Shown in pieces: positions 46,400-57,200 of a stretch of DNA of 64,000 nucleotides. This stretch comes from Tillus elongatus. Its lineage: Eukaryota > Arthropoda > Insecta > Coleoptera > Cleridae. The notes below the pieces were generated by a model, which had not been told where the DNA came from, did not search any database, and saw only the letters and a list, made by a program, of their open reading frames with translations. A program made the position numbers and the translations under genes. The stretch spans positions 161,026,118-161,090,117 of the forward strand of contig OZ023265.1 in NCBI GenBank assembly GCA_964006375.1. Direction: 5' to 3'. Position 1 is the first letter of the stretch, and each line of letters opens with the position of its first letter.

Positions 46400-46725
46400 A
46401 GATGTATTCTCACCATAATTAGAATAGATCTGCCCCGGTATTAGGGAAGAAAATGGACCAGGGCTGACAATTTACAAAATTGTTGGTTGGTTGTACACAA
46501 TTTCTATTTATAACATTTTGTGTTATTTGGAGCTGTTGTGACAACATACATACCTGGTTCCGCACCGATATAATGACCATCTCACAATGTTCTAGTAGGC
46601 TGGCTACCATAGCCGTATTACTTTATAGATGTGTTCTCTCTGCAGTTAGTATACCGCACTGACGAGCTCCAACTAGAGCGAAACCGGTCTGTGGTTCTAA
46701 TGATGGTGAGAATACATCTAGCCTT
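46400..46725. mobile_element. Inverted-arm element carrying a hammerhead ribozyme
   Basis: Left arm tagatgtattctcaccat (46401-46418) is the reverse complement of atggtgagaatacatcta (46703-46720). The match continues in degraded form into ccggtattag against the ribozyme end. The middle is non-coding. The plan, inverted ends with a ribozyme, mirrors 43472-44070, suggesting a second Penelope or other ribozyme-bearing retroelement scrap. Confidence 0.65.
46653..46695 (+). ncRNA. Type I hammerhead ribozyme, consensus-complete
   Basis: Stem I accgca (46653-46658) pairs with tgtggt (46690-46695), with one G-U. Core ctgacga (46659-46665). Stem II gctc (46666-46669) pairs perfectly with gagc (46676-46679) around caacta. 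gaaa (46680-46683). Stem III is 2 bp (a-t, c-g) with a 2-nt loop, then the cleavage triplet gtc (46687-46689). All conserved core bases are present. Minimal stem III is typical of hammerheads in retroelements, which often work as dimers. Predicted to cut its RNA after 46689. Confidence 0.88.
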
Positions 46726-47080
46726 ATATGGATATATAAAATGATTTGATATGGATGGCACTTAGCCCCCTTATGATAGTATCGGGGCTCAGACCTTGAC
46801 CTTTTTATGTACGAAATTCAAAATCAACGAAAATGTCACTTAGATGCTTTTAACTTATTGTTTACATAATTAGATTTAAGAGATTTTGGTGAATATAGTC
46901 CCTAAAAGGATGCTGAAACTGAAGTAACATCTGTAGAAATGCAGAAAAGTATAAGAGATTATATTTTTGTTTCCAAATTCTCTAAAAATATGAAATTGTA
47001 AACTTCTGGTGAACACTTATAAGTACACTTTAGTAAAATCCACTTTACTATGACAACATTTTTACACCTAACGATTAGAG
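46726..47080. other. No gene recognised
   Basis: AT-rich sequence without an open frame or repeat I can assign. Confidence 0.4.
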
Positions 47081-48370
47081 GTCTGGCTGATGCTACCCAT
47101 CTGTATCAGAAGGGAGGCTATGGCGTCGCATCTTAGAATGCGAGACTCTGGAAACTGGTGCGGACAGGGAGCAGTAATGGGACATGCAAGAGTCGCCAAG
47201 GAGGTGGAAAAGAAATTCCGATTTCCGCCCTCAAGGTACGGAATGCAGAGGACGATATTAGGTTGACTAGGCCATATATACCCTCAGGATCCCCAGTAGG
47301 GATCAGTGGAAGGAAAATGAGGTTGCATTCCAGCCCGCAAGCCTGGTCTGATTTACCGACGGATCGCGGCTGGAGGATCAACAATCATCCGGGGCAGGAA
47401 TACACATCGAGAGCCTGGGGGTGCCCAAGAGTTATTCTCTGGGCTCATATACCACGGCATTCGAAACGGAGGTGTACGCTATCCTGTCTGTGGCCAATAG
47501 ACAGGATGTGAGGATGAGCCCCGAGAAATGTGTATACATTTGCTCGGATAGGTAGGCGGTCCTCCGGGCAGTCTACGCGGCAAGAATTAGGTCAACACTG
47601 GTTCAGGAATGCGCTGGCGACCTTAAAAGACTAGCCAGGACAAATGAGGTGCAACTGGTGTGGGTTTCGGGACACTGTTGCGTAGCGGGGAATGAGGTGG
47701 CGAATGATCTCGCACGGCTTGCTTCCCGGCGGCCGTTCTGTGGCCAGGAGCCTGCGATAGGCATAAGTAGGAAGACTGTCTCTGTCGCCTTAGACAGGTG
47801 GACTGAGGAGGCCATGGAGAGGCACTGGGGGTGGGTTAGTGGCAGTAGGCAGATTAGGGACTACGTGGAGGGGCCGGACAGAGATAAAACTGTCTGGATA
47901 CTCGGTAGGAGTCGACCTACGCTTCGCCGCACCCTTGAAGTGCTGACAGGCCACTGCGCCCTTAGAAGACACCTCACATTGATGGGCGTAGAGAGCGATC
48001 CCATTTGCCAGGAATGCGGCGAGGATGAAGAAACTTTTTACCACTACCTGTGTGAATGCGAGGCTTTTGGGAGTCTTCGAGTAGAATTGTTGTTCGGATC
48101 AAGGACTCTGCAGAGGAATCAGGTAAGTACCGTCCAATTGAAGACCGTCACGGCCTTCATTTCGAGGTCGAGGTGGTTTGGCTACGATACCGAAGAAGTG
48201 TAGAGCATGGTTGCTGGGTTGCTGGGGTTGGCAAAAAGGGCCCATTGTGGCCTACTTGCTTAGCGTTAGCCTCCCCACCACTGTTACTACAACTACACCT
48301 AACCATTGTTCCTCTAGAAAAGTTTGCTTCATTAGCAAAGCGATCTTCGGTTGTAAAATACTGTTGAAAT
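47081..48370 (+). pseudogene. Non-LTR retrotransposon C-terminus with RNase H (R1/LOA/I group)
   Basis: RNase H pieces in order: FTDGSRLEDQQS (about 47350), TAFETEVYAILSVAN, ICSDR-stop-AVLRAVYAARI (stop at about 47552), and VWVSGHCCVAGNEVANDLARLA (47660-47725). The tail has GHCALRRHLTLMG and CQECGEDEETFYHYLCECEAF, a CX2C...HX4C motif (47997-48065). It stays open from 47649 to 48203. High GC against the surroundings. A different family from the LOA-like element. The RT is absent. Confidence 0.8.
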
Positions 48371-48817
48371 AGTTAAGGTACTAAAGTGTGCAGCAATAAA
48401 TATATTTAAAATCTTATAAATTGCCTGTTTTATGTTAATATACATTACTCTAAAAATATGTTATGCAGCATCATCATTTAGACCTTAATTCATCGATCTT
48501 TAAATTAAAAGTTATCTTAGTTAACTGAAAATATTGTATCTGTTTAAGATGTTATCTTGCCATTCGAATCATCATGTAGACTTTTACAATCACATCCACT
48601 TCTATAGTATGACATCCTCTCCAGTGTCATGCGAGGACACTACAGCAACCTTTGTTTAGGATATGTAAATGAAATCTTATTAACATCTACACTTTATTAG
48701 CTCCATTACGAGATTTACAATTAATTAAATTTTATACCTATTTAATTAGGCCATTCGTTTATATTTAATTATTCCACTGGAAGTATTATCAGAAAACTAG
48801 TTGAATGTAGCTGTTTC
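48371..48817. other. No gene recognised
   Basis: AT-rich target DNA upstream of the I-like element. Confidence 0.45.
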
Positions 48818-48828
48818 ACTTGGTAAAA
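48818..48828 (+). repeat. Target-site duplication of I-like element, left
   Basis: acttggtaaaa, repeated exactly at 54811-54821. Confidence 0.88.
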
Positions 48829-49023
48829 CAGTTCGCTTGTGGCCGTGATACGGTGTATATCTCGGGAAAGTGAGCGATAAAAATTTGTGAATTCTTGGTT
48901 AAATTAAAACTAAATTATCCTGTTTTGTTTAACAAAATAAAATCTAACCATTGTATAGAAATTGTGATAGTTGTATTCCAATAATAAACAAATTATAAAT
49001 TAAGTAAAATAACAAGGTAGGTT

Positions 49024-50373
49024 ATGAGTGAACATTCAGGTGGCGGCGAGCCACCTACAAACAGAAATGATATGGATTATCAGGTAAGCGATAGCAATAA
49101 TTTATTAAATGAAGAAATAAATGTGAACAATAACAGGACCCTAGACTTTAATAATAAATATAATGTATCTAATAAAGCACCTTATTTTGTGTACGTAGAA
49201 TATAAAGAAAAAGGCTTGTCACGATTGTATCCCGTGAAAGTGGGGCACTATCTATTTAAGGACAATAATTTAAAGAAGGCAATATTAGATATTAAAATCG
49301 TAGGATACAATAGAGTGAAGGTTATTTTAAATAACTACCAAGCAGCAAATAGTTTGATAAATCATAATGTTTTACTGGAGAATAACTTAGTGGCATATAT
49401 ACCTAGATTTTATACCCAGAAAAAAGGAATCGTCAGGTTAGTGGACACATATTTTGAAACTGATTATTTAAAACAGGCTATCGAATCAAAAATGGAAGTT
49501 ACAGAAGTAACAAGAATGATGAAAAGGGTTAAAGATCATAATAACGGGGATTTTAAACTAGTACCAAGACAAATAATAATAGTTTCATTTTTGGGAGATA
49601 CATTACCGACTGAAATTAGAATAAATGGGGTAAATTTTATTGTGGAGCCTTATATATATCCTGTAGTTCAGTGCATGAAGTGTTTGAGATACGGGCATGT
49701 GGCTAGAATTTGCAAGAAACAAGATATTATTTGTAGAAAATGCGGGGAAAATCACAATTTTAAGGAATGCAATAATGAGCAGTTTTGCATATACTGTAAA
49801 AATAGCGAACATTCAACAACTTCAAGGGAATGCCCAGTTTATCTTAAGCAAAAAAATATAAAACAAATAATGGCAAATCAAAATTTATCTTTTAAAGAAG
49901 CAGAGGTTGTTGAAAAAAAACCAACATATGCAAAAGTAGCAGTTTCTAACAGGTTTCAGGCTTTGACAGATCTAGTAGAATACCCTTCACTTACACCCCA
50001 ATCTGAACGTACACAACCTAAAACAATTAATACTAGACGTACACAACGCGTAAATACGCAGCCATCACGTAACACACAACCCACACCACTTAACTCCTTT
50101 GACAATTCACAGACACAGAAAAAACGTAAAGTGTCAGACTCATCACCAGACAGAGAAACACGTTCCATTTTACCTAATCCATATAGGGATAAATATATGA
50201 GTTATAAAAAGGAAATAACAGAAGGCCTAACAAACATTATCTCAGAATTGGTAAGAAAAATAAATCCAGAAATAGCAGCAATAAATATAAATGAATTTAA
50301 TATTAGGGATTCAGTCTACAAATTGGTAAGTAATATTATAATCGAACATAATGATGAGGAATCAGGTCAATAA
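49024..50373 (+). CDS. I-like ORF1: gag-like protein with zinc knuckles
   Basis: 449 aa, the first ATG after the 5' UTR. Residues 50-210 look like the RRM-like part of I-factor-type ORF1 (PYFVYVEYKEKGLSRLYPVK, IVGYNRVKVILNNYQAANSLI). Zinc knuckles follow at about 218-270: CMKCLRYGHVARIC, CRKCGENHNFKEC and CIYCKNSEHSTTSREC. The C-terminal third is Thr/Gln/Asn-rich (325-375). It would coat element RNA and escort it to target DNA. Open over its full length, rich in AAT/AAA codons. Confidence 0.92.
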   Translation: MSEHSGGGEPPTNRNDMDYQVSDSNNLLNEEINVNNNRTLDFNNKYNVSNKAPYFVYVEYKEKGLSRLYPVKVGHYLFKDNNLKKAILDIKIVGYNRVKVILNNYQAANSLINHNVLLENNLVAYIPRFYTQKKGIVRLVDTYFETDYLKQAIESKMEVTEVTRMMKRVKDHNNGDFKLVPRQIIIVSFLGDTLPTEIRINGVNFIVEPYIYPVVQCMKCLRYGHVARICKKQDIICRKCGENHNFKECNNEQFCIYCKNSEHSTTSRECPVYLKQKNIKQIMANQNLSFKEAEVVEKKPTYAKVAVSNRFQALTDLVEYPSLTPQSERTQPKTINTRRTQRVNTQPSRNTQPTPLNSFDNSQTQKKRKVSDSSPDRETRSILPNPYRDKYMSYKKEITEGLTNIISELVRKINPEIAAININEFNIRDSVYKLVSNIIIEHNDEESGQ

Positions 50374-53300
50374 TTGCATTAAAATAATTCAGTGGAATGC
50401 ATATTCCGTAAAAAATAATAAAAATAGTTTGATAAATTTTTTAGCAGATAACAACATTGATGTTGTACTTGTTAGCGAAACATGGTTAAAACCAAAAGAT
50501 AGTACTTTTGCAGTTGGAAATTATAGTTTAGTTAGAAAAGATAGAATGCACTGCAGAGGGGGGGGAGTAGGAATATTTATAGCCAAACATATTAATTTTA
50601 AAAAAATTGAAATGAATTATGTACCACATAATGATGTAGATGTGTGCGGTGTTTATTTACCACAGTTAGATATTAATATTGTTAGCATTTATAAACCGCC
50701 TAATGTTAGGATAGATACAGTAGCATGGACCCAATTTTTAAGAAACTTTGTTAACAAGAATACTATCATCGGTGGCGACCTTAATTGTCACTTTAGCCTA
50801 TGGGGATCGGTAAGGGATGATAGTAACGGGATAAACTTGGCCGATGCACTTGATAATACTAACTTTGTTGTCATTAATGATGGAACGCCCACAAGGGTTG
50901 CAAGGCCTTTTGAAGCGCCATCGATGATAGATATAACGTTAGTCTCACCTAGTATAGCTCAAAAAACTGACTGGAAAGTAATAAATGATAATCTTGGTTC
51001 AGACCACTACCCTATTTTAATTACTTTAAATGAAATACTCGTGGGTGCACAGTATATCCCATATACTAGATGGAGAGAAGACACAGCGGACTGGGAAGTA
51101 TTCAAAACTGAGTTAAACAGAAAACTGACTACGACAGCAGGTACACCTCAAGACATTCTAACCCATTTAGTAAACGCAATTACAGAAGCCGCAAATTATG
51201 CCATACAGGAAACACAAATCAGTAAAAACAGAGTTAAACAACCAGCTTGGTGGGACCAATGCTGTACGGACCTGGTCAAACAGCGAAAGGAAGCTCTACA
51301 AAAATACAATCTTGTTTCAAACTGGGAAAATTACTTAAATTATAAGCGAATTGAAGCACGTGTAAAGAAAAAGTTAAAAGAAAAAAGCAGAAAGTCCTGG
51401 CAAACATTCGTTAGCAGCTTAAGCAAAAACACACCAGCAACACATATATGGAAATTTATTAAAAAATTCAACAATAGAGGAAGTAATAACGCGCAAATGT
51501 ATCCTGATCAAGAAACAGCCATAAATATATTAGATGAGCTTGCTACAATTGGAGTGTCAGACGATATTGGAGATTTTATACAACACCCTACTAAAGAATG
51601 GTTCGATAAACCATTTACATTATATGACCTAGAAAATGCTCTCAAAACTACTCAGAATAAAGCCCCTGGAAAGGATAAGATTACTTATAAAATTTTATCA
51701 AATTTATGTGAAAAAGCCAAAGATATCCTCCTCTTAATATTTAATAATTGGTGGTGTAGAGGAAAGTATTCAGAGAAAATGAAAGAGATTGTGCTCTGTT
51801 TACTGCTGAAGAAGTCTAATGACCCTCAATGTACCAAGTCTTATCGACCCATTTCTCTGATGAGCTGTATCACCAAGACCTTCGAAAGAATGATAAAAGC
51901 AAGACTGGAATGGTTTGTTGAACATCACCAAATTTTATCTAATTGTCAATATGGATTTCGCAAAGGAGTAGGAACAATGGAAGCAGTATGTCGTTTAACA
52001 ACAGATATTCAAAATGCCTTTTCAGAAAACAAATATGTCTTGTGCCTGTTTCTAGATATCACAGGTGCATATGACTGTGTTGATTTAAAAATATTGAAGA
52101 ACGACTTGATGAGTTGTAAAATCACACACAATGCAGCACTAAATATAATTAACCTGTTCTATGAAAGAGAAGTTTACGTGAGGGATAAAAATAACCAGAT
52201 TCATGGACCCAGGATTATGAGAAAAGGTTTACCACAAGGCTCACTTTTGAGTCCGATACTATTTAATATTTATACAAAAAATTTGCATCAAATGCTGGAT
52301 AGCCATACCCGGTGTATTCAGTATGCAGATGATATATGTGTGTATACAATTGCACTATCCTACGACGAATGTCTCTTGCATTTAAGAAGGTCAATTAACG
52401 TTATCGATGAGTGGATAAGCGAACGGCAATTTCAACTTAATCTAGACAAAACAGCAATTATGTGCCTCACAAGACATCGTCTTCAAATGCCACAAGAAAT
52501 TGAGACACATTCTTATAACATAAAAACAGTTAACGTGTATAAATACCTGGGAATACACATTGACAACAAATTGCTTTGGACGCAACACATAAGGAACACA
52601 GTTGCAAAATGTGAGCGAGGTATAAACATTTTAAAAGCAACAGTTCATTACCAGTGGGGTGCAGATTTTAAAGTGGCTATGATGTTTTATAGATCGTACA
52701 TTCGATCCCTACTGGACTACGGTTGTGTGGTTTATGGAAGCTGCTCCAAAACAAATATGAAAAAAATTGAACGAGTTCAACTCAAAGCTCTCAGGGTATC
52801 TATTGGAGCCATGAAATCAACACCAACAGAAATAATCTTTGCAGAAACACAGGAACCTCCATTTCATCTAAGAGTTAAGCTCCTGGCGAATAGACAAGCT
52901 CTTAAACTGAGAAGCAGAGATCAAGATCAAATTCAAGAGATGCATTCCTTATGTGTAGACACGATCATAAATAAGTATTGGAAAATTAAACAGAATCCTC
53001 CGTTAGCAGACGCATATTATGATACTGCAAAATTTGAAAGATATATAACTGCTAACCCGATCTCAACAAAATTTCAATTTGCTTACGAAGTTACAACTCG
53101 TGCTCTGGACGTCAACATTCCATCTTACACCGATCAAGATACAGTGAATCAAAATATTTTTAGAAGCATACTGGATGAGTATTACCCAAACTACACACAC
53201 ATATACACAGACGGATCCAAAAGTCAGCATGGAGTGGGAGCAGCATTTTTCGTAGAGCAGCTTAACAATTCCAAAATGTACAGGCTATCGGAACAGGCTT

Positions 53301-54070
53301 CAATATGCACAGCAGAAATGATTGCTATAGAAAAAGCAATACATTGGGCTTTAGAAAATCAAAGAAAATACGTACTAATTATTAGTGACTCGCAAACAGC
53401 TTTGTCTGCATTAAAGAACAGTCATCATGCCAAAAACTGGAATCACATATTGGGTAGGATAAGACAAAGTTGTTGTAGTAATACGAATATGTGTATAAAA
53501 TTCATCTGGGTGAAAGGACACAGTCAAATAAAAGGTAACGAGGCAGCTGACCAGTTGGCCAGAGAAGCAATATTACAACCAATAGAACAAGATCTTGACA
53601 TCCCGTTTGCAGATTTTATGCAAAATAGCAAACTAAATCTGAAAAATATGTGGAAAACCGAATGGGATAAATACACAAAAAAGTCTAATAACAGATACAA
53701 ATGGCTGTATCCGCAACTTCCAGAAAAGAACGACTTGGAAACGTTACACAATAACAGTGACAGAAAAGTAATAAACACCATTACAAGATTGAAAACAAAC
53801 CACGGAAGATACAGATATCACTTAAACCGTATCGGTATAGAACCAACACCATACTGTAATTGCGATGGAACCTCAAGGTGTGATTTGGAGCATATTTTGT
53901 TTGCTTGTTGCTTGTATGAAAATCAACGAAACACATTATTCCAGTTATTGAAACAAAATGTTCCTGAAATACAATATCCCTTAAACTTAAGCTACCTTTT
54001 AAACTTGAAAACCAAGGAGGTGTATTTTTTGTTGTGGTCATTTTTTAATAAAATAAGCATTATTTTGTAA
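50351..54070 (+). CDS. I-like ORF2: AP endonuclease, RT, RNase H
   Basis: 1,239 aa. Endonuclease at 8-230: IQWNAYSVKNNK, LVSETWLKPKD, IIGGDLNCHFSLWGS, LGSDHYPILI. RT at about 430-720: NKAPGKDKITYKIL, CQYGFRKGVGTMEA, LFLDITGAYDCVD (about 566), GLPQGSLLSPILFNIY and QYADDICVYT (about 656). RNase H at 948-1070: IYTDGSKSQHGVGAAFF, TAEMIAIEKA, IISDSQTALSALK, FIWVKGHSQIKGNEAADQLA. A cysteine/histidine cluster (CNCDGTSRCDLEHILFACC) lies near 1175. The start overlaps ORF1 by 23 nt, so translation by reinitiation or frameshift is likely. No disabling mutation seen. Confidence 0.95.
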   Translation: MMRNQVNNCIKIIQWNAYSVKNNKNSLINFLADNNIDVVLVSETWLKPKDSTFAVGNYSLVRKDRMHCRGGGVGIFIAKHINFKKIEMNYVPHNDVDVCGVYLPQLDINIVSIYKPPNVRIDTVAWTQFLRNFVNKNTIIGGDLNCHFSLWGSVRDDSNGINLADALDNTNFVVINDGTPTRVARPFEAPSMIDITLVSPSIAQKTDWKVINDNLGSDHYPILITLNEILVGAQYIPYTRWREDTADWEVFKTELNRKLTTTAGTPQDILTHLVNAITEAANYAIQETQISKNRVKQPAWWDQCCTDLVKQRKEALQKYNLVSNWENYLNYKRIEARVKKKLKEKSRKSWQTFVSSLSKNTPATHIWKFIKKFNNRGSNNAQMYPDQETAINILDELATIGVSDDIGDFIQHPTKEWFDKPFTLYDLENALKTTQNKAPGKDKITYKILSNLCEKAKDILLLIFNNWWCRGKYSEKMKEIVLCLLLKKSNDPQCTKSYRPISLMSCITKTFERMIKARLEWFVEHHQILSNCQYGFRKGVGTMEAVCRLTTDIQNAFSENKYVLCLFLDITGAYDCVDLKILKNDLMSCKITHNAALNIINLFYEREVYVRDKNNQIHGPRIMRKGLPQGSLLSPILFNIYTKNLHQMLDSHTRCIQYADDICVYTIALSYDECLLHLRRSINVIDEWISERQFQLNLDKTAIMCLTRHRLQMPQEIETHSYNIKTVNVYKYLGIHIDNKLLWTQHIRNTVAKCERGINILKATVHYQWGADFKVAMMFYRSYIRSLLDYGCVVYGSCSKTNMKKIERVQLKALRVSIGAMKSTPTEIIFAETQEPPFHLRVKLLANRQALKLRSRDQDQIQEMHSLCVDTIINKYWKIKQNPPLADAYYDTAKFERYITANPISTKFQFAYEVTTRALDVNIPSYTDQDTVNQNIFRSILDEYYPNYTHIYTDGSKSQHGVGAAFFVEQLNNSKMYRLSEQASICTAEMIAIEKAIHWALENQRKYVLIISDSQTALSALKNSHHAKNWNHILGRIRQSCCSNTNMCIKFIWVKGHSQIKGNEAADQLAREAILQPIEQDLDIPFADFMQNSKLNLKNMWKTEWDKYTKKSNNRYKWLYPQLPEKNDLETLHNNSDRKVINTITRLKTNHGRYRYHLNRIGIEPTPYCNCDGTSRCDLEHILFACCLYENQRNTLFQLLKQNVPEIQYPLNLSYLLNLKTKEVYFLLWSFFNKISIIL

Positions 54071-54810
54071 AGTTATAATATAATATAATATAGATATTTA
54101 TAATTATGTAAACTTATGGAATGTATATAGTGGAAACAAGTATGTAAGTATGAATGAGGGTGTGAATGTAGTATAAGTAATAGTTAAGTAGCATTATTGA
54201 TATCTGACTATAGACTGTAGTGGCTTATATATGTGTATATATGTGTGTATATATATGTATATGTATGTATATATGTGTGTGTATATATAGGTGAAATATG
54301 TTATTAGATTTAGATCTCCTACTGTCGAACCTTGTGTTTACCTATCTTTTCCGTGGCCCAAGTCAGTATGTCCATTAGCCATGACGGGTCCCTTGGCGAT
54401 AAGTGTCCCAGTCAATTCCCACTTATAATTGAAAAAAAAAAAAAAGAGAAAAAAAAAAAATAAATAAATGAAATTTACAAAAAAAAAAAGAGGAAAAAAA
54501 AAAGAAAGAAATAAGAAAAAAAAGAAAAAAAAAATGAATTAAAAAAAAAAAAAATGAAAAATGCAAAAAAAAAAAATATATATGGAAAGAATATATTATG
54601 TGATTATGTGTATGTGTATATAGGTGTATGTAGGTATAAGGGTTGTACTAATTTTAGTAACTATAAGATTATTATGCAAGTACATATATGTATATGGTAG
54701 GGATATATTTTATCTCCGACAATTTCCGGCTGCAAAAGTACAAAATAAAAGTCTGTGGCTGATGGACGAAGAGTTCAAGGCCATCTCAAAACTCAACTCA
54801 ACTCAACTCA
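54071..54810 (+). other. 3' UTR of I-like element with A-rich and TG/TA-rich tracts
   Basis: Contains tatatgtgtatat-type repeats (54225-54300) and a 150-bp nearly pure A/G stretch (54430-54580). It ends in four to five actca units directly before the target duplication. The repeated 3' end probably serves RT recognition, as the TAA repeats do in I elements. Confidence 0.75.
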
Positions 54811-54821
54811 ACTTGGTAAAA
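54811..54821 (+). repeat. Target-site duplication of I-like element, right
   Basis: acttggtaaaa, the partner of 48818-48828. Confidence 0.88.
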
Positions 54822-54875
54822 GCAATAAAATAAATTCAATTCTCTTAAACCTAATAATTCTGTAAGGTAAAGCAA

Positions 54876-54950
54876 TATGCACAATCAACCAAAGGTTGCA
54901 GTGCTATCGGGGCGGCAAGGCCGCGGACGATCCCTGAGGGAACAAAAAAA
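54876..54950 (+). mobile_element. LOA-like element, extreme 5'-truncated tail (75 bp)
   Basis: Matches the last ~65 bp of the LOA-like 3' UTR (tatgcacaatcaacc, ggggcggcaaggccgcgg, ccctgagggaac) plus A7. It is flanked by aaggtaaagcaa (54864-54875) and aaggtaaggcaa (54949-54960), a target duplication with one mismatch. Confidence 0.87.
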
Positions 54951-54960
54951 GGTAAGGCAA

Positions 54961-55220
54961 CCTAGAAAGGGATCCGCGAAACAAATAGTGAATTGCAATT
55001 AATAAAACAGTTGTTAATTGCTATTGAATGTGAAATATTTCGTAAAATAATAGCAGGACAAACGAGTGTGTTATCTACCCTATATGTTGTGAAATATATG
55101 ACACCTATTCCGGTGATCACTTTTTCAGATAATCATTAATACTTATCATAATAATAATATTTATTATTACCAACATAAATGACATGGCAGGTTAAGTATT
55201 AAACAAAACCAACAACTATA
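54961..55220. other. No gene recognised
   Basis: AT-rich spacer between the LOA tail and a mariner relic. Confidence 0.4.
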
Positions 55221-55771
55221 CAGTGTGTCCCAAACTGGATGGGAATGTATTGCTATCTGCGTTATTATTAGAGATAGGGAGACGGTTAAACTAGCAATCT
55301 TTTGTAGAATTTCATGCTTGTTCCAAATATGACTTCTTTTTGCCCTGCCTCGTTTCGTTTTCAAGTTATTTTGAAAAAAACAAAATTTGTCGATATATTT
55401 TTTCTTTAATATCTAAATATGCGTTGATCTAACATGTCTAAGACTTGCACATTATCAGGACACTTTTTACAGAGTATTTTTTTTGTGCTATTCTCAACTT
55501 TGGATTGTCTTTTTTTTCGAGCTACAGGTATCAAGGTTTGTTTTCATTATGGCAGACATATTGGATTTTTTTCTCATGTGATAGCCTGTGAAAAGAGCTT
55601 TCCAATGATGCACAACATGCTTGAGAAATCTTGTAATTGCACTGACAATTTTGAGAAAAACCGTTTTGAGGATAGTAGGCTAAATCCAATACCAGAAAAC
55701 AAATGGCCATGGAGTCTAACAATAGACTTCTACTTTTAACATAATTTTCCGTAATGATTCACGATAAAAAA
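55221..55771. repeat. Left terminal inverted repeat (~551 bp)
   Basis: Inverted partner of 57201-57727; shared stretches include gagatagggagacggttaaa, tgcacattatcaggac and gaagtctattgttagactcc (as complement). Confidence 0.85.
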
Positions 55772-55872
55772 TATTGTGATTTAATTTGCAATACTTAATT
55801 AGGTAATAATGCTAGGTAATATTATGTGAAACAGTTTAATAACGAAACCCGACAATAACAAATAGAAACTAT

Positions 55873-56836
55873 TTTGTGGTGGATCAAATTTATACACACC
55901 ATTCTTAAGAGTACCCCAAAAATAAAAATCCATGGGTGTTATATCAGGACTTCGAGCACTTCAATGAACCGGCCCATTGTTACAAATGACACGATTATTA
56001 AAATTTTGGTACAAAAATTCTTTGACGATCCTAGCATTGTGAGCTCGACAACCGTCTTGTTGGTACTAAATCTCGTCTAAATTATCATGAACTCTTCTAA
56101 TTGTTGGTAAGATATCATTTCTCAATAGATTAAGATACCTTTCCCCAGTTAAATTATTTATAAAAAAAACGGACCAACAAGGAAGTTACCTGATTTTTTT
56201 TTAAATTAACTGTCTAATCTACAAATAAAATTAACAGTTTTTTACCTAATATGCCGCACCAAACATTAATACCAAATCGGTCTTGCAATCGTCTTTCTTC
56301 CTTTAGATGGGGATTTTCATTTGCCCAATAATGCCTATTATGGCAATTATGCACACCACAATTTGTAAATCTGGATTCATAAGTCCATATTATTTTCAAA
56401 TAAAAATTTTCATCTTGCTGACATTGTCCTTGATACCATCTGCAGAACTGAAGTCGCTTAGGCTCATCTTCAACATTTAAGCCTTGTACGATTGTAGGTT
56501 TGTATGGATGGTAAAGACTTTGTTTTAATACACGGTGTACCGTACTTTTTGGAACGCAAATTCTTCACCATAAAACCGAACAGATTGCGGAAGGTTTTCG
56601 TTTGAAACCTGTAAGACGGCATTATTTATTTCTTCATTTCTAGGCATTGGTAGTTTCTTTGCGTGGAAGCTACCGTCGTTCAATAGATTGGTCACTATCC
56701 TGCGAAATATTTTGGTCTTTGGTTGTCGTCTTTCTGGTTAGTTGTTTTGATATGAATTTGCAGCTGCCTCAGTATTTCGGTTAGAACGAATGTAACATTT
56801 CAACATGTCAAAATATTCTTCATTAATGAACATATT
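55873..56836 (-). pseudogene. Mariner transposase pseudogene (DD41D)
   Basis: Starts MFINEEYFDMLKCY (about 56833). Recognisable blocks: RHYWANENPHL and FGINVWCGILG (about 56345-56255), GERYLNLLRNDILP, YQQDGCRAHNARIVKEF (second Asp), and SARSPDITPMDFYFWG (third Asp, 41 residues later). About ten stops or shifts, including a TGA-type loss of Trp before SARSPD. Non-functional. Confidence 0.82.
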
Positions 56837-57200
56837 GTTGAATAATATTTAAAATAAACAGGAAACAAACTATTTAGTACAAAATTTTAAGCAACCTGTT
56901 AAATACACCTCAAATTGTTCAGATAATTAAGAATGACAGTATTCTTAATTGTCGCTATAGTGTAATATCCATAGCAACCGTTCTTCTGTTGTTTTTCAGT
57001 TGACTTACGTTTAAAAATCAAACAATTTTCAAAGGCGTCTTCGTAAATGATTAATCTGCTTTTTATTGAGTTCTGTTAGTAAATTTAGTTATTTACTTGG
57101 TTTACCTATTTTATTAAATTATAACAATTTTTTAGGATAATGTAATGTAAAATATCATTTGTAACAATGGGCCGATTCATTGGTGTGCTCAAAGTTCCTA

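Larger units (their letters stand above)
48829..54810 (+). mobile_element. I-clade-like non-LTR retrotransposon, complete
   Basis: A 5,982-bp element bounded by an exact 11-bp duplication. It starts cagttcgcttgtggccgtga, typical of full-length Jockey/I-superfamily 5' ends. A 195-bp 5' UTR, ORF1 and ORF2 (overlapping by 23 nt, both open), and a ~740-bp 3' UTR follow. It ends in short tandem actca units, not poly(A). Zinc-knuckle ORF1, RNase H after RT and a short-repeat 3' end point to the I clade. With both frames open and a perfect duplication it is a good candidate for a recently active copy. Confidence 0.94.
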
